The notes: a model not told the origin generated them from the letters alone. A stretch of DNA of 64,000 nucleotides from Capnocytophaga sp. oral taxon 878 (GCF_002999135.1 NZ_CP027229.1:1322001-1386000), one strand, 5' to 3'. Positions 27,241-37,359 are shown, numbered from the stretch's first letter. Made by a program: numbers and translations.

Positions 27241-30200
27241 ATGAAAATATTACGACTATTGGTATGGTTCTTATTTATAGGAACCACTGTAAACGCGCAA
27301 CAAAGTGCTGCAGAAGTAATACGCTTGTTTCGGCAAAATACTTCGATAGAATGGCATTTACACGTAAAGGGAGAAAGCATACCCTTTATGTGGTATGAAC
27401 GCAACAACTCCTTTGCAAAAGAAGGCTTTCGTACTTTTGTAGCTTATCACAATGGAGCTTTTTCAGGGAGTATTTCTGTAGCCCCTTCTACCCTATCGGG
27501 GGAAGTATGGCACGAAGGGAAGGCTTATTTTCTGAGTACCGAAAAAGGCATACTAAAGATTAGTACCGAAAAGAGTCAGTTTAGTTGTGGTACTTGTGCT
27601 GATGGGCATTGTAATACTGATATGGCTACCCCTACAGCCCCTAAAACAAGTCCTACTGCACGCGGTATAGCCCTTGCTGAAATAGCTTTGCCTTCAGAAG
27701 ACAAACGAGTGCTGTACAACACTAATGTAATGAGAACGTACCGCTTGGCAATGCTTATAGATTACAGTTTTTACAAAGGACATTGCCGCAGTGATATGAA
27801 CAAAGTAAAAGCCTTTATGACGGAAGTACAAGCTGGACTGAATGAGGTATGTGGTAGGGAGATAGGTTGCCAATTTGAATTGGTAAACGACCCTCGCCTT
27901 ATCATCACTACTAAAGAAAAGGAAGTGTATGACTTTCCCGTAGTAAGAACGGTAGTTGAGAGAGCTACAGGCGATTTTAACAGCTTGATAGGTGAAGAAA
28001 ATTACGATGCGGGTATAGTATTTTCGGTATACAAAGATAATCGTGGATTGGCACATCTGGGTGAAATCACAGGGAAACTAAAAGGTGGTTGTATAGCTAA
28101 CCACGAATTTTATATCATTCTTCACGAGTTCGGACACCTATTAGGTTCGGCGCATACCTTTACTATTGGAGGACAAACGGCTTCGTCATTTACAGAGCCT
28201 GATAGGGGAAACTCGATAATGAGTTACATTAATGACCCTTATGGGACTTACTTTTCGTTGCCTTCTATCTATACCATTCGCAATCGTACTAACCTACACG
28301 ATGCTTACTATAGCGATAAAGCACGTACCCAGTTGGTAGGATTGCCACAAGCGAATATACCTTATGGAGAAGTATCGGATAATCGTGCCCCAGTGATACA
28401 TCGTGCCAAGTTGAAAAAGAACTATACTTTGCCTCCTAATACTTATTTTCGGTTTGACATAGAAGCCAGCGACCCTGATGGAGACCCGCTACTTTATATG
28501 GCACACCAAGCTGACTTTAAGATATTTGGCAAAGCCCGTTTCCCTTCTAACAGACCTACAGAGAGTAACCGTATAGAGTTTTATCAACCATATAGAAAGA
28601 ATAGAAGCAATGAATGGGAAGCTGTTCCTTTCAAATTTACTAAAAAAAATGAAACAGGTGAGTTTACTTTTTGGTTGGGCGTATGTGATGGCAAAGTAGG
28701 AGCCTATAAAGATGGTAAACCCCATGTGCCTCTCTATGATGTGTATGAAACCAAAGTGAATATAGTAGCTGGAACACCTTTTAAAATAACGAACATAAGC
28801 AAGAGTAGTAGATATTTTAAACGAGGTAAAGAAGTAACTATCAATTGGGGAGTTGATAAAAATATCTTTGGTGAAGATAGTAAGGTGCGCATTCTCTTTT
28901 CAGACGATTATGGAAAGAGCTATAAATATGTGTTGGCTGATGGAATCCCTAACAATGGAAAAGCTACTGTTATTTTCCCGACGCAAGCCAAAGGTTGGAA
29001 TGGGGGTACTCTTTTTGTGGAAGGACTTTTCAAAATAGAAGTGCTTAATCATATAGCCTATGCTGTGAGTAGTGATACTCCTGCCTATCTGGATATGCAC
29101 AGTCCTGATATTACCTTTAATAATTTGCCAGAGCCTACAATAACAGTGAAGAAAAATGCTGTACCCGCTGTTCCGAATGTTACTGCTATTTCTAATTATT
29201 GTTCTAGTAATAAGGTTGCAAAAGTAGCTTTTTCTGAAGAAAATCATACTACCTACTTATTGCGCAAATGGGTAGCGACTGATAATTGCAAGAATACCGC
29301 TACCGCTCAGCAATTTATCTATTACGAAAAAGAAACTCCTATTAATAGTTTGCATTTTGTAGGAGACCTTCCTAAAGATATGCATATAGAATGCCGAGGT
29401 GAGATACCTGAAAAAGCAACAGTAAAGGCTGCAGGAGCTGATAATATTCGTATAGATTATGAAGAAGAAATGACTGAAGGTGATAAAAAAGCTTATAAAC
29501 TCACGCGTTCTTGGATAGCATACGCTGATGGGGTATTGCCTATTCGGCATACTCAGCAAATCTTCCTTAGGGATACCAAAAGGCCAGAGCTTTCGGCTTA
29601 CCCTAAGAGTATGATAGTGAAGAGTGAGGATCAAGTGCCTTTCAAAGAAAACCTTACAGCTACTGATAACTGCGATGGGGTATTAAATGTAACTTCAAGT
29701 GAAGAAAGTAAATATGACAAAAATGGTAAAAAGAAAGAGGTAACCTATGTATGGTTTGTAGAGGATAATGCTCATAACGAAAATCGTTATGTACAGGTAA
29801 TTACTATTAATCCTGCTATAACTACGCCTACAGTAAGTACGCCTACGGTAACTACGCCTACGGTAACTACGCCTACGGTAACTACGCCTACGGTAACTAC
29901 GCCTACGGTAACTACTCCGACTGTAAGTACACCGACTGTAAGTACACCGACAGTAGCTACTCCGACTGTAAGTACTCCAACTGTAACTACTCCGACTGTA
30001 AGTACTCCGACTGTAAGTACTCCAACAGTAACGACGCCAACAGTAAGTACTCCGACGGTAACTACGCCAACGGTAAGTACTCCGACGGTAACTACGCCAA
30101 CAGTGAGTACACCAACAGTAACGACGCCAACAGTAACGACGCCAACGGTAACGACGCCAACGGTAACGACGCCAACGGTAACGACACCAACAGTAACGAC

Positions 30201-30594
30201 GCCAACAGTAACGACGCCAACGGTAACGACGCCAACAGTGAGTACACCAACGGTAACGACGCCAACGGTAACGACGCCAACGGTGAATATACCTTCTACT
30301 TCTGATGTTTCGGAAGTAATTATTTACAATGGAGTTTCGACAGCTAATTCTTGTAACTATTTCAAAATAGAAAATACGGACAAAGATAGACCTATCTACA
30401 TAGCTGTTTTTGATGAAACTGGTTTAAAGGTATATGAGAATGCTGACTATGGTAAAAATGAAGTATTTAGAGGCTATGCTAATGTGAAAAACGTAATAGG
30501 CAACAGAGCTTTGGCTGGAACTTATTTCTATATATTGAGGTATTACAAAAATAATACTTTGGAAGAGAAAAAAGGATTTTTATACGTTAAATAA
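27241..30594 (+). CDS. Second secreted reprolysin-like metalloprotease with PTVT linker and T9SS domain
   Basis: Paralogue of the preceding gene, 1117 residues, starting 25 nt after it. It has a signal peptide ending near TVNAQQ, then a catalytic domain with HEFGHLLGSAH (zinc ligands His295, His299, His305; Glu296) and Met-turn SIMSYIN. It carries extra beta domains and an HYR-like stretch before residue 860. A longer linker of about 31 TPTV(T/S) units spans 861-1016. The type B type IX sorting domain (LKVYENADYGKNEVF, GTYFYILRYYKNN) is about as conserved as the linker is variable. Catalytic domains have diverged in sequence, so substrates may differ. Confidence 0.87.
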   Translation: MKILRLLVWFLFIGTTVNAQQSAAEVIRLFRQNTSIEWHLHVKGESIPFMWYERNNSFAKEGFRTFVAYHNGAFSGSISVAPSTLSGEVWHEGKAYFLSTEKGILKISTEKSQFSCGTCADGHCNTDMATPTAPKTSPTARGIALAEIALPSEDKRVLYNTNVMRTYRLAMLIDYSFYKGHCRSDMNKVKAFMTEVQAGLNEVCGREIGCQFELVNDPRLIITTKEKEVYDFPVVRTVVERATGDFNSLIGEENYDAGIVFSVYKDNRGLAHLGEITGKLKGGCIANHEFYIILHEFGHLLGSAHTFTIGGQTASSFTEPDRGNSIMSYINDPYGTYFSLPSIYTIRNRTNLHDAYYSDKARTQLVGLPQANIPYGEVSDNRAPVIHRAKLKKNYTLPPNTYFRFDIEASDPDGDPLLYMAHQADFKIFGKARFPSNRPTESNRIEFYQPYRKNRSNEWEAVPFKFTKKNETGEFTFWLGVCDGKVGAYKDGKPHVPLYDVYETKVNIVAGTPFKITNISKSSRYFKRGKEVTINWGVDKNIFGEDSKVRILFSDDYGKSYKYVLADGIPNNGKATVIFPTQAKGWNGGTLFVEGLFKIEVLNHIAYAVSSDTPAYLDMHSPDITFNNLPEPTITVKKNAVPAVPNVTAISNYCSSNKVAKVAFSEENHTTYLLRKWVATDNCKNTATAQQFIYYEKETPINSLHFVGDLPKDMHIECRGEIPEKATVKAAGADNIRIDYEEEMTEGDKKAYKLTRSWIAYADGVLPIRHTQQIFLRDTKRPELSAYPKSMIVKSEDQVPFKENLTATDNCDGVLNVTSSEESKYDKNGKKKEVTYVWFVEDNAHNENRYVQVITINPAITTPTVSTPTVTTPTVTTPTVTTPTVTTPTVTTPTVSTPTVSTPTVATPTVSTPTVTTPTVSTPTVSTPTVTTPTVSTPTVTTPTVSTPTVTTPTVSTPTVTTPTVTTPTVTTPTVTTPTVTTPTVTTPTVTTPTVTTPTVSTPTVTTPTVTTPTVNIPSTSDVSEVIIYNGVSTANSCNYFKIENTDKDRPIYIAVFDETGLKVYENADYGKNEVFRGYANVKNVIGNRALAGTYFYILRYYKNNTLEEKKGFLYVK
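29821..30288 (+). repeat. 15-nt coding minisatellite, about 31 units
   Basis: Tandem 15-mers such as ACTACGCCTACGGTA encoding TTPTV. Runs of identical units (ACTACGCCTACGGTA near 29850, ACGACGCCAACGGTA near 30140) show local expansion independent of the array in the neighbouring gene. Confidence 0.9.
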
Positions 30595-30616
30595 GAAATT
30601 ATTACAGTAGAAGATT

Positions 30617-30668
30617 AAAACACTGTTTCTGAGACATTTTTAGATGTTGAGGAAATAGTGTTTTTTTT
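30617..30668 (+). terminator. Intrinsic terminator
   Basis: Imperfect long hairpin (AAACACTGTTTC paired with GGAAATAGTGTTT through one G-T) and eight T. It ends the protease operon. Confidence 0.65.
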
Positions 30669-30774
30669 GTTTCATAATTATTAGAGAGATATAATTTAAT
30701 GATTAAAAGGCTGATTCTTTACTAATCCTACATCACATATTTTGAGCTGTGGCAGCTGGATGACTATCCTTCGT

Positions 30775-30828
30775 TTATAGTTCGTTTATCCTTCGTTATT
30801 CGTTCGTTCAGGCTAAGGGGTGGTTGAG
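30775..30828 (+). repeat. 54-nt dispersed repeat, copy 4
   Basis: Identical to copy 2 across the 54 bases, with the same G-rich downstream flank. The remaining bases between 30669 and 30891 show no gene. Confidence 0.85.
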
Positions 30829-30891
30829 AGGGGATAGGAAGGTGGTTGGGGGGTGGAGCATAAATGTGGAGAGAATTGGTGTATTGACTTC

Positions 30892-30921
30892 TTGCTAATT
30901 TATAAATTATTCTTATCTTTG
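30892..30921 (+). promoter_or_regulatory. Promoter of ypfJ-lipB
   Basis: TTG, 19-nt spacer, TATCTTTG; 26 bp before the ATG. Confidence 0.65.
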
Positions 30922-30947
30922 CGCCCAAATTCTAAAACATATAAAAT

Positions 30948-31823
30948 ATGAAATGGGAAGGTAGAAGACAAAGTAATAATGTGGAAGACCGTAGAGGTAT
31001 CAGCGGTAAAGGCGGACTGATTGCTGGCGGTGGTATTGTGGGTATCATTGTGGTACTGTTACAACTGTTTGGAGGAGAGACCGGACAACAGGTAGCTTCG
31101 ATGGTAAATCAGGTAGCTGGTGGTGGTACCAGTGGGCAGCAAGTAGAAAAAGTAGAGCTGACTGCTGAGCAAAAGAAAATAGGTGAGTTCACTGCTACTG
31201 TATTGGCTGATACTGAGGATGTTTGGGAAATGGTTTTTAATCAGAATGGATTGGGTACTTATAAGCAACCGACCTTAGTTCTTTTCACCGATAATGTAAG
31301 TACTGGCTGTGGAACGGCCTCATCGGCAGTAGGGCCTTTTTACTGTCCTGCTGATTATAAACTTTATATGGATATGGCTTTTTTTGAGGAGCTTAAGACA
31401 CGTTTTGGGGCTAAAGGAGGTGACTTTGCTATTGCATACGTGATGGCTCATGAGGTGGGACACCATGTACAGACCTTATTGGGGACATCGGCAGAGGTGC
31501 GCAAAAGGCAACAAGGCTTGAGCAAAGCAGCGGCTAATAAATGGTCGGTAGCACAAGAATTGCAAGCTGATTTTTACGCGGGAGTTTGGGCTCATCACAA
31601 TAAAAAATACTTGGATGCGGATGATATAGACGAGGCTTTAAGCGCTGCCAATGCAGTGGGTGATGATGCTATACAGAAACGTATGCAAGGGCATGTGGTA
31701 CCAGATTCATTTACTCATGGTACTTCGGAACAAAGAAAATACTGGTTCAATAAAGGATACACTACAGGTGATATACGCCAAGGAAACATTCAGACCATTT
31801 ATGAACAAACAAGTAATCGTTAA
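30948..31823 (+). CDS. ypfJ: YpfJ-type neutral zinc metallopeptidase
   Basis: A 291-residue membrane-anchored protein of the zinc metallopeptidase family PF04228. The N-terminus has the family mark KWEGRRQSNNVEDRRG, then one helix (about 25-45). The zinc site is HEVGH at 168-172, with a downstream acidic ligand in QELQADFYAGVWAHH. SCGTASSAVGPFYCP-like sequence precedes it (GCGTASSAVGPFYCPAD). Physiological substrates are not established for the family. Its 3' end overlaps lipB by 23 bases in another frame. Confidence 0.9.
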   Translation: MKWEGRRQSNNVEDRRGISGKGGLIAGGGIVGIIVVLLQLFGGETGQQVASMVNQVAGGGTSGQQVEKVELTAEQKKIGEFTATVLADTEDVWEMVFNQNGLGTYKQPTLVLFTDNVSTGCGTASSAVGPFYCPADYKLYMDMAFFEELKTRFGAKGGDFAIAYVMAHEVGHHVQTLLGTSAEVRKRQQGLSKAAANKWSVAQELQADFYAGVWAHHNKKYLDADDIDEALSAANAVGDDAIQKRMQGHVVPDSFTHGTSEQRKYWFNKGYTTGDIRQGNIQTIYEQTSNR

Positions 31824-32505
31824 AGATTTAGGGAATAAAGATTATAAGGAGACGTGGGATTACCAAGAGAATCTTTTTGAGGAGATAGTAGCCCAAAAGA
31901 CAGCTAATAGAGCTAATAATACGGCTTTACCTACTGATAACTACTTCCTTTTTGTAGAACACCCACACGTGTATACCTTGGGCAAGAGTGGACATATAGA
32001 GAACCTACTTATTGACGAGGATGGATTAAAAAAGAAAGGAGCTACCTTTTACAAAATAAACCGTGGTGGAGATATTACCTATCACGGGCCAGGGCAGATT
32101 GTAGGTTATCCTATTTTAGACTTAGATAACTTTTTCACTGACATACATAAGTACCTGCGTTTTTTGGAAGAAGTGATTATTCGCACCCTTGCTGATTACG
32201 GGCTTAAAGCAGAACGGAGTGAAGGAGAAACAGGAGTGTGGCTAGATGTTGGCACGCCTTTTGCGCGCAAAATATGTGCTATGGGAGTGCGCTGCTCACG
32301 GTGGGTTACAATGCATGGTTTTGCCCTAAATGTAAATACTGATTTGGGGTATTTTGACAATATTATCCCTTGTGGTATACGGGGTAAGGCAGTAACCTCA
32401 CTAAATGTAGAGTTATCCAAAGAAAAAGTGGATATAGAAGAAGTAAAGATGCGGATTTTGGAACACTTTAAAGAAATGTTTGAGGTAGAGATTTTAAACA
32501 GATAG
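31801..32505 (+). CDS. lipB: Octanoyltransferase LipB
   Basis: Transfers octanoyl from acyl carrier protein to lipoyl domains, the first step of lipoate synthesis, so it serves the complexes that use LpdA. The open frame extends upstream into ypfJ, but the ATG giving MNKQVIVKDLGNKDYKETW is the family-typical start (234 residues). Catalytic elements: RGGDITYHGPGQ (88-99), Lys157 in ARKICAMGVR, and the acyl-accepting Cys191 in IIPCGIRGKAVTSL. It overlaps ypfJ by 23 bases. lipA is not in the window. Confidence 0.94.
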   Translation: MNKQVIVKDLGNKDYKETWDYQENLFEEIVAQKTANRANNTALPTDNYFLFVEHPHVYTLGKSGHIENLLIDEDGLKKKGATFYKINRGGDITYHGPGQIVGYPILDLDNFFTDIHKYLRFLEEVIIRTLADYGLKAERSEGETGVWLDVGTPFARKICAMGVRCSRWVTMHGFALNVNTDLGYFDNIIPCGIRGKAVTSLNVELSKEKVDIEEVKMRILEHFKEMFEVEILNR

Positions 32506-32548
32506 CGCAGATAACAAGGATTTATAGACCCTATAAACGCATATTGAT

Positions 32549-33502
32549 ATGAAAAAAATACTATTACACTTTGCCGTTTTGACAGCTGTATTTCTTAGTT
32601 TGCAGTGGAGTTGTGAAAAGGATGATGATGAGACAATCATAGAGACTAAAAGCAAGCTTTTTGAGCATAATTACGTATTGGTAAATACGCTTGATGGAAG
32701 TACGGCACAAGTAGAGGTAAGCTATTCGGTATACAGCAACTTATCGGGAGGAAATATTGTAAAAATACAAACCCTAAGCACACCTTTTGTAATTGGAGGC
32801 GAACAGGTAATGGTGAAATACGATAGCTTATATACCAGCTATGGTAAAAATATGCAGCACTTACACAGAAAGTTACAGAAAAATTACAATGAAAAAGGAG
32901 CTGACCACTTAGTAATAAAAAACTTATCGGGTAGTGCATTACAATACGCTGTTGTTAGCCATCTACCTGTGAAGTATTTTAGCAGAAGTGAGGTGAATAG
33001 TAACCCAGAGATAGGTAATAAAAATGAGGTAGACATTAGTAAAATACTAAAGGACTACTCACTACCCATCTACAAAGGTACACCTGTGTTATACCTATTT
33101 AAACCAGAGCTTGCCCCACAAACAGATGTGTATGTGTATTGGGAGCGTATTATAGGTAACAGTGCTTACGATTATACTGTTTTTGTAAAGAAATTTCCTT
33201 TGAAAACACCTAATTTTGGAGAGCTTAGCCTTTCAGCCCCTATGAGTATTGATGAAGTTATTAATCTGTACAAAGAAGAGTTTGCTAGAGGTAACCTTTT
33301 ATTTACAAATTACAATGGATACCACGCCTATAGCTTAGGAGCTACCGATAGAAGCTTAAAGCCTAATTATGAGAAACAAATAGTGAAATGGTATGGCATA
33401 ATTTCTGCAGGAGCTACTTTGGAAAATAATGGTCAGTTATGGTTTGTAAACACAAAAGATGGCGATATAGGTCGGACTGTTTTCAGCAATGATAGGATGT
33501 AA
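32549..33502 (+). CDS. Predicted surface lipoprotein of unknown function
   Basis: A 317-residue lipoprotein I cannot assign. The lipobox ends LQWSCEKDDDE; the acidic run after the Cys resembles the Capnocytophaga surface-export signal. The remainder looks beta-rich with many aromatic residues and no recognisable catalytic motif. It lies 43 nt after lipB and 9 nt before the His-rich gene that opens the TonB-receptor operon, so it may belong to that operon. Confidence 0.55.
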   Translation: MKKILLHFAVLTAVFLSLQWSCEKDDDETIIETKSKLFEHNYVLVNTLDGSTAQVEVSYSVYSNLSGGNIVKIQTLSTPFVIGGEQVMVKYDSLYTSYGKNMQHLHRKLQKNYNEKGADHLVIKNLSGSALQYAVVSHLPVKYFSRSEVNSNPEIGNKNEVDISKILKDYSLPIYKGTPVLYLFKPELAPQTDVYVYWERIIGNSAYDYTVFVKKFPLKTPNFGELSLSAPMSIDEVINLYKEEFARGNLLFTNYNGYHAYSLGATDRSLKPNYEKQIVKWYGIISAGATLENNGQLWFVNTKDGDIGRTVFSNDRM

Positions 33503-33511
33503 TAATAATAA

Positions 33512-33856
33512 ATGAAATACTACAAAGCACATAAGCGTATTTTTGCTTTCTCCCTACTATTATGTATGTTGAAAGTAGCTTTCCCGATAGGTGAATTCTT
33601 CCATAGTCACTATACGGGTAAGGAGCTATGTGCTATAAATACAGGTGATGAGTGTCATCACAGTGCGCACTTCAGTACTGTAGATAGTCATCACGATTGT
33701 ATTTTTGTACAAATACACCAGTATTTTACCCCTTCTGATTTTGTATATCAGTTATGGGAGCAATGTACTGATTTTATATTCTTCTTTATAGAAAAAGGCG
33801 TTACACAAAGAGCCTTTACAATCTTCTTAAGAGGTCCGCCAAATAATTTTGCATAA
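33512..33856 (+). CDS. Small His/Cys-rich exported protein
   Basis: A 114-residue protein with a hydrophobic N-terminal segment and a metal-ligand-rich centre (FFHSHYTGKELCAIN, ECHHSAHF, SHHDCIF). The C-terminus ends LRGPPNNFA, a motif I associate with small proteins encoded just before TonB receptors, though this is from memory. His and Cys clustering suggests binding of zinc, copper or iron. Its position directly upstream of a TonB-dependent receptor supports a metal role; function is not known. Confidence 0.5.
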   Translation: MKYYKAHKRIFAFSLLLCMLKVAFPIGEFFHSHYTGKELCAINTGDECHHSAHFSTVDSHHDCIFVQIHQYFTPSDFVYQLWEQCTDFIFFFIEKGVTQRAFTIFLRGPPNNFA

Positions 33857-33900
33857 TTGTTAATTTCTTAATTAACAAATAAAATGGTAAAGGACTTATA

Positions 33901-33940
33901 GTTTGCTAATTAGCTAATATGCTAATTTTCTAATTAAAAA
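33901..33940 (+). repeat. Period-8 repeat, about 5 units
   Basis: GTTTGCTA, ATTAGCTA, ATATGCTA, ATTTTCTA, ATTAAAAA immediately before the TonB-receptor ATG: the complement-strand form of the family at 2740. Confidence 0.55.
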
Positions 33941-33944
33941 ATTT

Positions 33945-36251
33945 ATGCAAAAGATATTATATCTTCTGCTGCTTGGTTGCGCGTTTGGTTATGGACAAGA
34001 AACGTTACAATTAAGAGTAGAAGAGGGTAGCCATTTGCCTTTGGCAGGAGCTGTAGTGCATTTTATAGGTAAACACTACCTTACTGACGTTGAAGGTAAA
34101 ATAAGTATACCCAAAGTGAATAAGGGAAAGTACCCTATAAAAGTAAGCTACTTGGGTTTTCAGGACTATGAAGCTACTATTAGCATACCCGCTTCCAAAC
34201 CTTATGTAGTGGTTATGAAGGAAAAGGCTACAGAACTGGAAGAAACAGTTATTATTAGCAAGTATATACACGCATATAACCCTGTAAAAACTGTAGCAGT
34301 AATAGGTAAGAATAAGATACAAGAAAACTCGGGCAATGAGCTGGCAAAAGTGCTTAGCAATGCAGCAGGCGTATCGATGATACAAACAGGAGCTACAATA
34401 GCTAAGCCCGTAATTCACGGATTACACAGCAATAGGATTTTAATACTAAACAACGAAGTTCGGCAAGAAGGGCAACAATGGGGAGCAGACCACGCTCCTG
34501 AAATTGACCCTACTGTAGCAGACCAAATAACAGTAGTAAAAGGAGCTGAAGCTGTGCGCTATGGAGCTGATGCCTTAGGAGGAATTATCATTATTTCGCC
34601 TAATAAGTTGCCTTATGGTGATGGGCTACACGGAGAGCTAACACCCTCATTCACTACTAATGGACGTAAGCTAGCTACTAGCTTGAAGTTAGAAAGTTCG
34701 GTACCTAAGCTACACGAATGGGCATGGCGCGTACAAGGAACTGTGAAACGCTCGGGCGATATTAGTACAGCTAATTATCTTCTGAACAATACTGCTGCCC
34801 GTGAAGCTAACTTTTCGGTAGCTACTGGAGTGCAAAAAGATAAAGGTACAGCAGAAGTATTCTATAGTAGATACGAAAATGAAAGCAGTGTGTTCTATGG
34901 TTCGCACATAGGTAATTTGGATGATTTGCTAGCTCGGTTTGAGATAGGTAAACCACTGACTACTTATCCGTTTTCATACAATATCAATGCTCCTAAACAA
35001 AAGGTAATACACCACCTACTGAAAGGTAAGGCTTTTTACTTATTGCCTTTTGGTGGAAAACTGACTGCTCAATATGCCTTTCAAAAAGACATTAGACAAG
35101 AGTATAGTGTAAGGCGTATGGATAGAACACGTATCCCTGCACTGAATATGGAGCTCACAACCCATACTCTTGATATGTACTGGGAACATAGTTACAACCA
35201 CTGGAAAAGTACTATAGGAGGTAGTTTAAACAAGCAAGATAACTACAACCAACCAGGCACTGGAGTAGTACCTGTAATTCCGAATTACGCTTCCTTAAGC
35301 TATGGGGCATTTGCTATTCAAAAGTACGAAAAGAATATTTTACTTTTGGAAGCTGGTTTACGTTATGATTACAAATACCTAAATGCTGATGGTTATGATA
35401 TGTACTCTGCAAGATATGGTGGTGAGCACTACTTTCACAACCTCACTTATAGTTTAGGAACTGCCTTGCCTCTGATGAGCAAATATAACAATGATTTGCG
35501 TATAAAAACGAATATAGGAATTGCTTGGCGCGCTCCTCACGTAAATGAGTTGTATAGTAGTGGACTACATCACGGTGCTGGTACTTACGATTTGGGAGAT
35601 GAAAAACTCAAAGCTGAAACAGGTGCTAAATGGGTTGTATCGCTTAACTATGACAGAGATAGTAAACCCAAATGTCGGGTAAATCTTGATCTTTATGCAC
35701 AGCTTATTAAGAACTACATTTATGATTACCCAACAGGAGAAACACGCACCTTATTTTCGGGAGTATACCCTATTTTTCAGTATACCCAAGCTGATGCATT
35801 TTTCCGAGGGGCTGACTTAAATGCGAGTTTGCAGCTACACAATAATTTTAACTATCAGCTAAAAGGTTCGGTAGTGCTGGCAAATGAACTACATACGAAG
35901 CGTTACTTCCCGTTCATTCCTGCACCTCGTGTAAGTCAGCAGTTGGAATATAAGGTAGCTCCTAAAAGGTTTTTCAATAACATCCTGCTAAGTATAGGAC
36001 ATACTTTTGTAGCTAAGCAAACTCGTTTTGAGCCTTCACAAGAGTTAGTACCTACTACTCCTAATGCATATCATCTTTTTGAGGGAAGTATAGGAGTTAC
36101 TTTACCCATACATAAACAGCAAACTCTTACCATAAAGCTTTCTGCTGAAAACCTTTTCAATACCGAATATAAAGAATATACCAATAGGTTTAGGTATTAT
36201 GCCCACGATTTGGGTAGGAATATATTCGTAAGAGTAAATTACAATTTTTAA
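33945..36251 (+). CDS. TonB-dependent outer-membrane receptor
   Basis: A 768-residue receptor using TonB energy to import a ligand across the outer membrane. It has a signal peptide ending near FGYGQ, a CarboxypepD_reg-like domain (about 20-95, including LPLAGAVVHFIG and VSYLGFQDYEA), a plug with VIHGLHSNRILILNNEV and TVVKGAEAVRYGADALGG, and a barrel ending FVRVNYNF. No SusD partner is adjacent, which points away from glycans. Upstream is a His-rich protein and downstream are DUF4625 and another lipoprotein, a set more consistent with a metal or metal complex. The ligand is an inference. Confidence 0.88.
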   Translation: MQKILYLLLLGCAFGYGQETLQLRVEEGSHLPLAGAVVHFIGKHYLTDVEGKISIPKVNKGKYPIKVSYLGFQDYEATISIPASKPYVVVMKEKATELEETVIISKYIHAYNPVKTVAVIGKNKIQENSGNELAKVLSNAAGVSMIQTGATIAKPVIHGLHSNRILILNNEVRQEGQQWGADHAPEIDPTVADQITVVKGAEAVRYGADALGGIIIISPNKLPYGDGLHGELTPSFTTNGRKLATSLKLESSVPKLHEWAWRVQGTVKRSGDISTANYLLNNTAAREANFSVATGVQKDKGTAEVFYSRYENESSVFYGSHIGNLDDLLARFEIGKPLTTYPFSYNINAPKQKVIHHLLKGKAFYLLPFGGKLTAQYAFQKDIRQEYSVRRMDRTRIPALNMELTTHTLDMYWEHSYNHWKSTIGGSLNKQDNYNQPGTGVVPVIPNYASLSYGAFAIQKYEKNILLLEAGLRYDYKYLNADGYDMYSARYGGEHYFHNLTYSLGTALPLMSKYNNDLRIKTNIGIAWRAPHVNELYSSGLHHGAGTYDLGDEKLKAETGAKWVVSLNYDRDSKPKCRVNLDLYAQLIKNYIYDYPTGETRTLFSGVYPIFQYTQADAFFRGADLNASLQLHNNFNYQLKGSVVLANELHTKRYFPFIPAPRVSQQLEYKVAPKRFFNNILLSIGHTFVAKQTRFEPSQELVPTTPNAYHLFEGSIGVTLPIHKQQTLTIKLSAENLFNTEYKEYTNRFRYYAHDLGRNIFVRVNYNF

Positions 36252-36264
36252 AACTATCAAAAAA

Positions 36265-37344
36265 ATGAAGAAAATATCATATTTATTCACTATTATTACA
36301 GGAATATTTTTTACTATTTTTCTATTTTCTTGTTCTAAAGAAGGTAAGAATGACATTGATGCCACTATAGCTGATCCTAAGATAGAAAACATAGAATTAG
36401 GAGAGAAAAATTCTAAAATAGGAGAAATAGGAGAGGAACTGCATTTAGAAGCAACTCTTACTGTAGAAGGAAATATTGAAGAAGTAAAATTAGAAATCAC
36501 TTATCAAGGAAATGAGTCTTCTAGTTTTAATGTAAAAGAAACTTTTCCTAATCTTAAAGGCTTGAAAGGAGGTAATATTCATAAACATTTTGATATTCCA
36601 ACAGATGCCAAAGAAGGAAATTATAATTTTTCACTGAGTATTACTGACCAAAAAGGAAAAAGAGTTGAGATAAAAGAAATACTTAAATTGGAAAAGAAGT
36701 ATAATTTCAGTGAAAATGAAGCTTTATCCTTTAGCATTCTACAATTAGGTGTGTTAAATAAAAGTATCGGAATGAAAAAAGACGATTTTGTAGCATTACT
36801 GACCTCTCACAATATCAGTTATGAGTGGACAGATGATTTTGAGCCACAATTAATATATTATGCAGAAAAAGAAATGGAAGCCTTTAAAAAATATAAAGTA
36901 ACTGTTTCTTTCGAGGATATTTTTGATTTAGATCTTCGCCCTTATCAAAGATACAAAGGGGTAGGAAGTATTATAGTAGTGCCTGTAGATAATGCTAATG
37001 AAAGCTTACAAAGTAAGAATGTAGTGGAAAACATTACTTTTTTAGATAAGTACATTAGCTCTTTTGCTAACAAAGCTTATAGATATAGAAGATTTAATGA
37101 TGATAAAAACTATGATTATGCTCAATTTACAAAAGAGCAATTTTATCATTCTTTAACCAAAGAAGAGTTAGGAAGTGCAACAATATATTGGAATAATAAT
37201 CCTAATGCTTTAGCAGAAAATAGCAGTAAGGCTAAAAATACTCCTAAAATCACTCTTAACTACGAACACGAAACACAAACCTATAATATTTCCTTAGAAT
37301 TTAATCGTCCTGAAGATTTTCATAAATATTTGAAGAATAACTAA
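36265..37344 (+). CDS. DUF4625-type lipoprotein
   Basis: A 359-residue lipoprotein with a lipobox at FLFSCSKEGKND. Residues about 38-140 fit the DUF4625 pattern, including the characteristic HKHFDIPTDAKEGNYNFSLS. The rest is unassigned. It starts 13 nt after the receptor gene and is followed 15 nt later by another lipoprotein gene. It looks notably A/T-rich compared with the receptor gene. DUF4625 proteins commonly sit beside TonB receptors, suggesting an accessory ligand-binding role. Confidence 0.7.
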   Translation: MKKISYLFTIITGIFFTIFLFSCSKEGKNDIDATIADPKIENIELGEKNSKIGEIGEELHLEATLTVEGNIEEVKLEITYQGNESSSFNVKETFPNLKGLKGGNIHKHFDIPTDAKEGNYNFSLSITDQKGKRVEIKEILKLEKKYNFSENEALSFSILQLGVLNKSIGMKKDDFVALLTSHNISYEWTDDFEPQLIYYAEKEMEAFKKYKVTVSFEDIFDLDLRPYQRYKGVGSIIVVPVDNANESLQSKNVVENITFLDKYISSFANKAYRYRRFNDDKNYDYAQFTKEQFYHSLTKEELGSATIYWNNNPNALAENSSKAKNTPKITLNYEHETQTYNISLEFNRPEDFHKYLKNN

Positions 37345-37359
37345 TAATAGATTACTAAA

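Noticed and set aside
33945..36251. SusC-type glycan receptor
   Set aside because: No SusD gene or glycan enzymes are adjacent, and the neighbours are His-rich and DUF4625 proteins.
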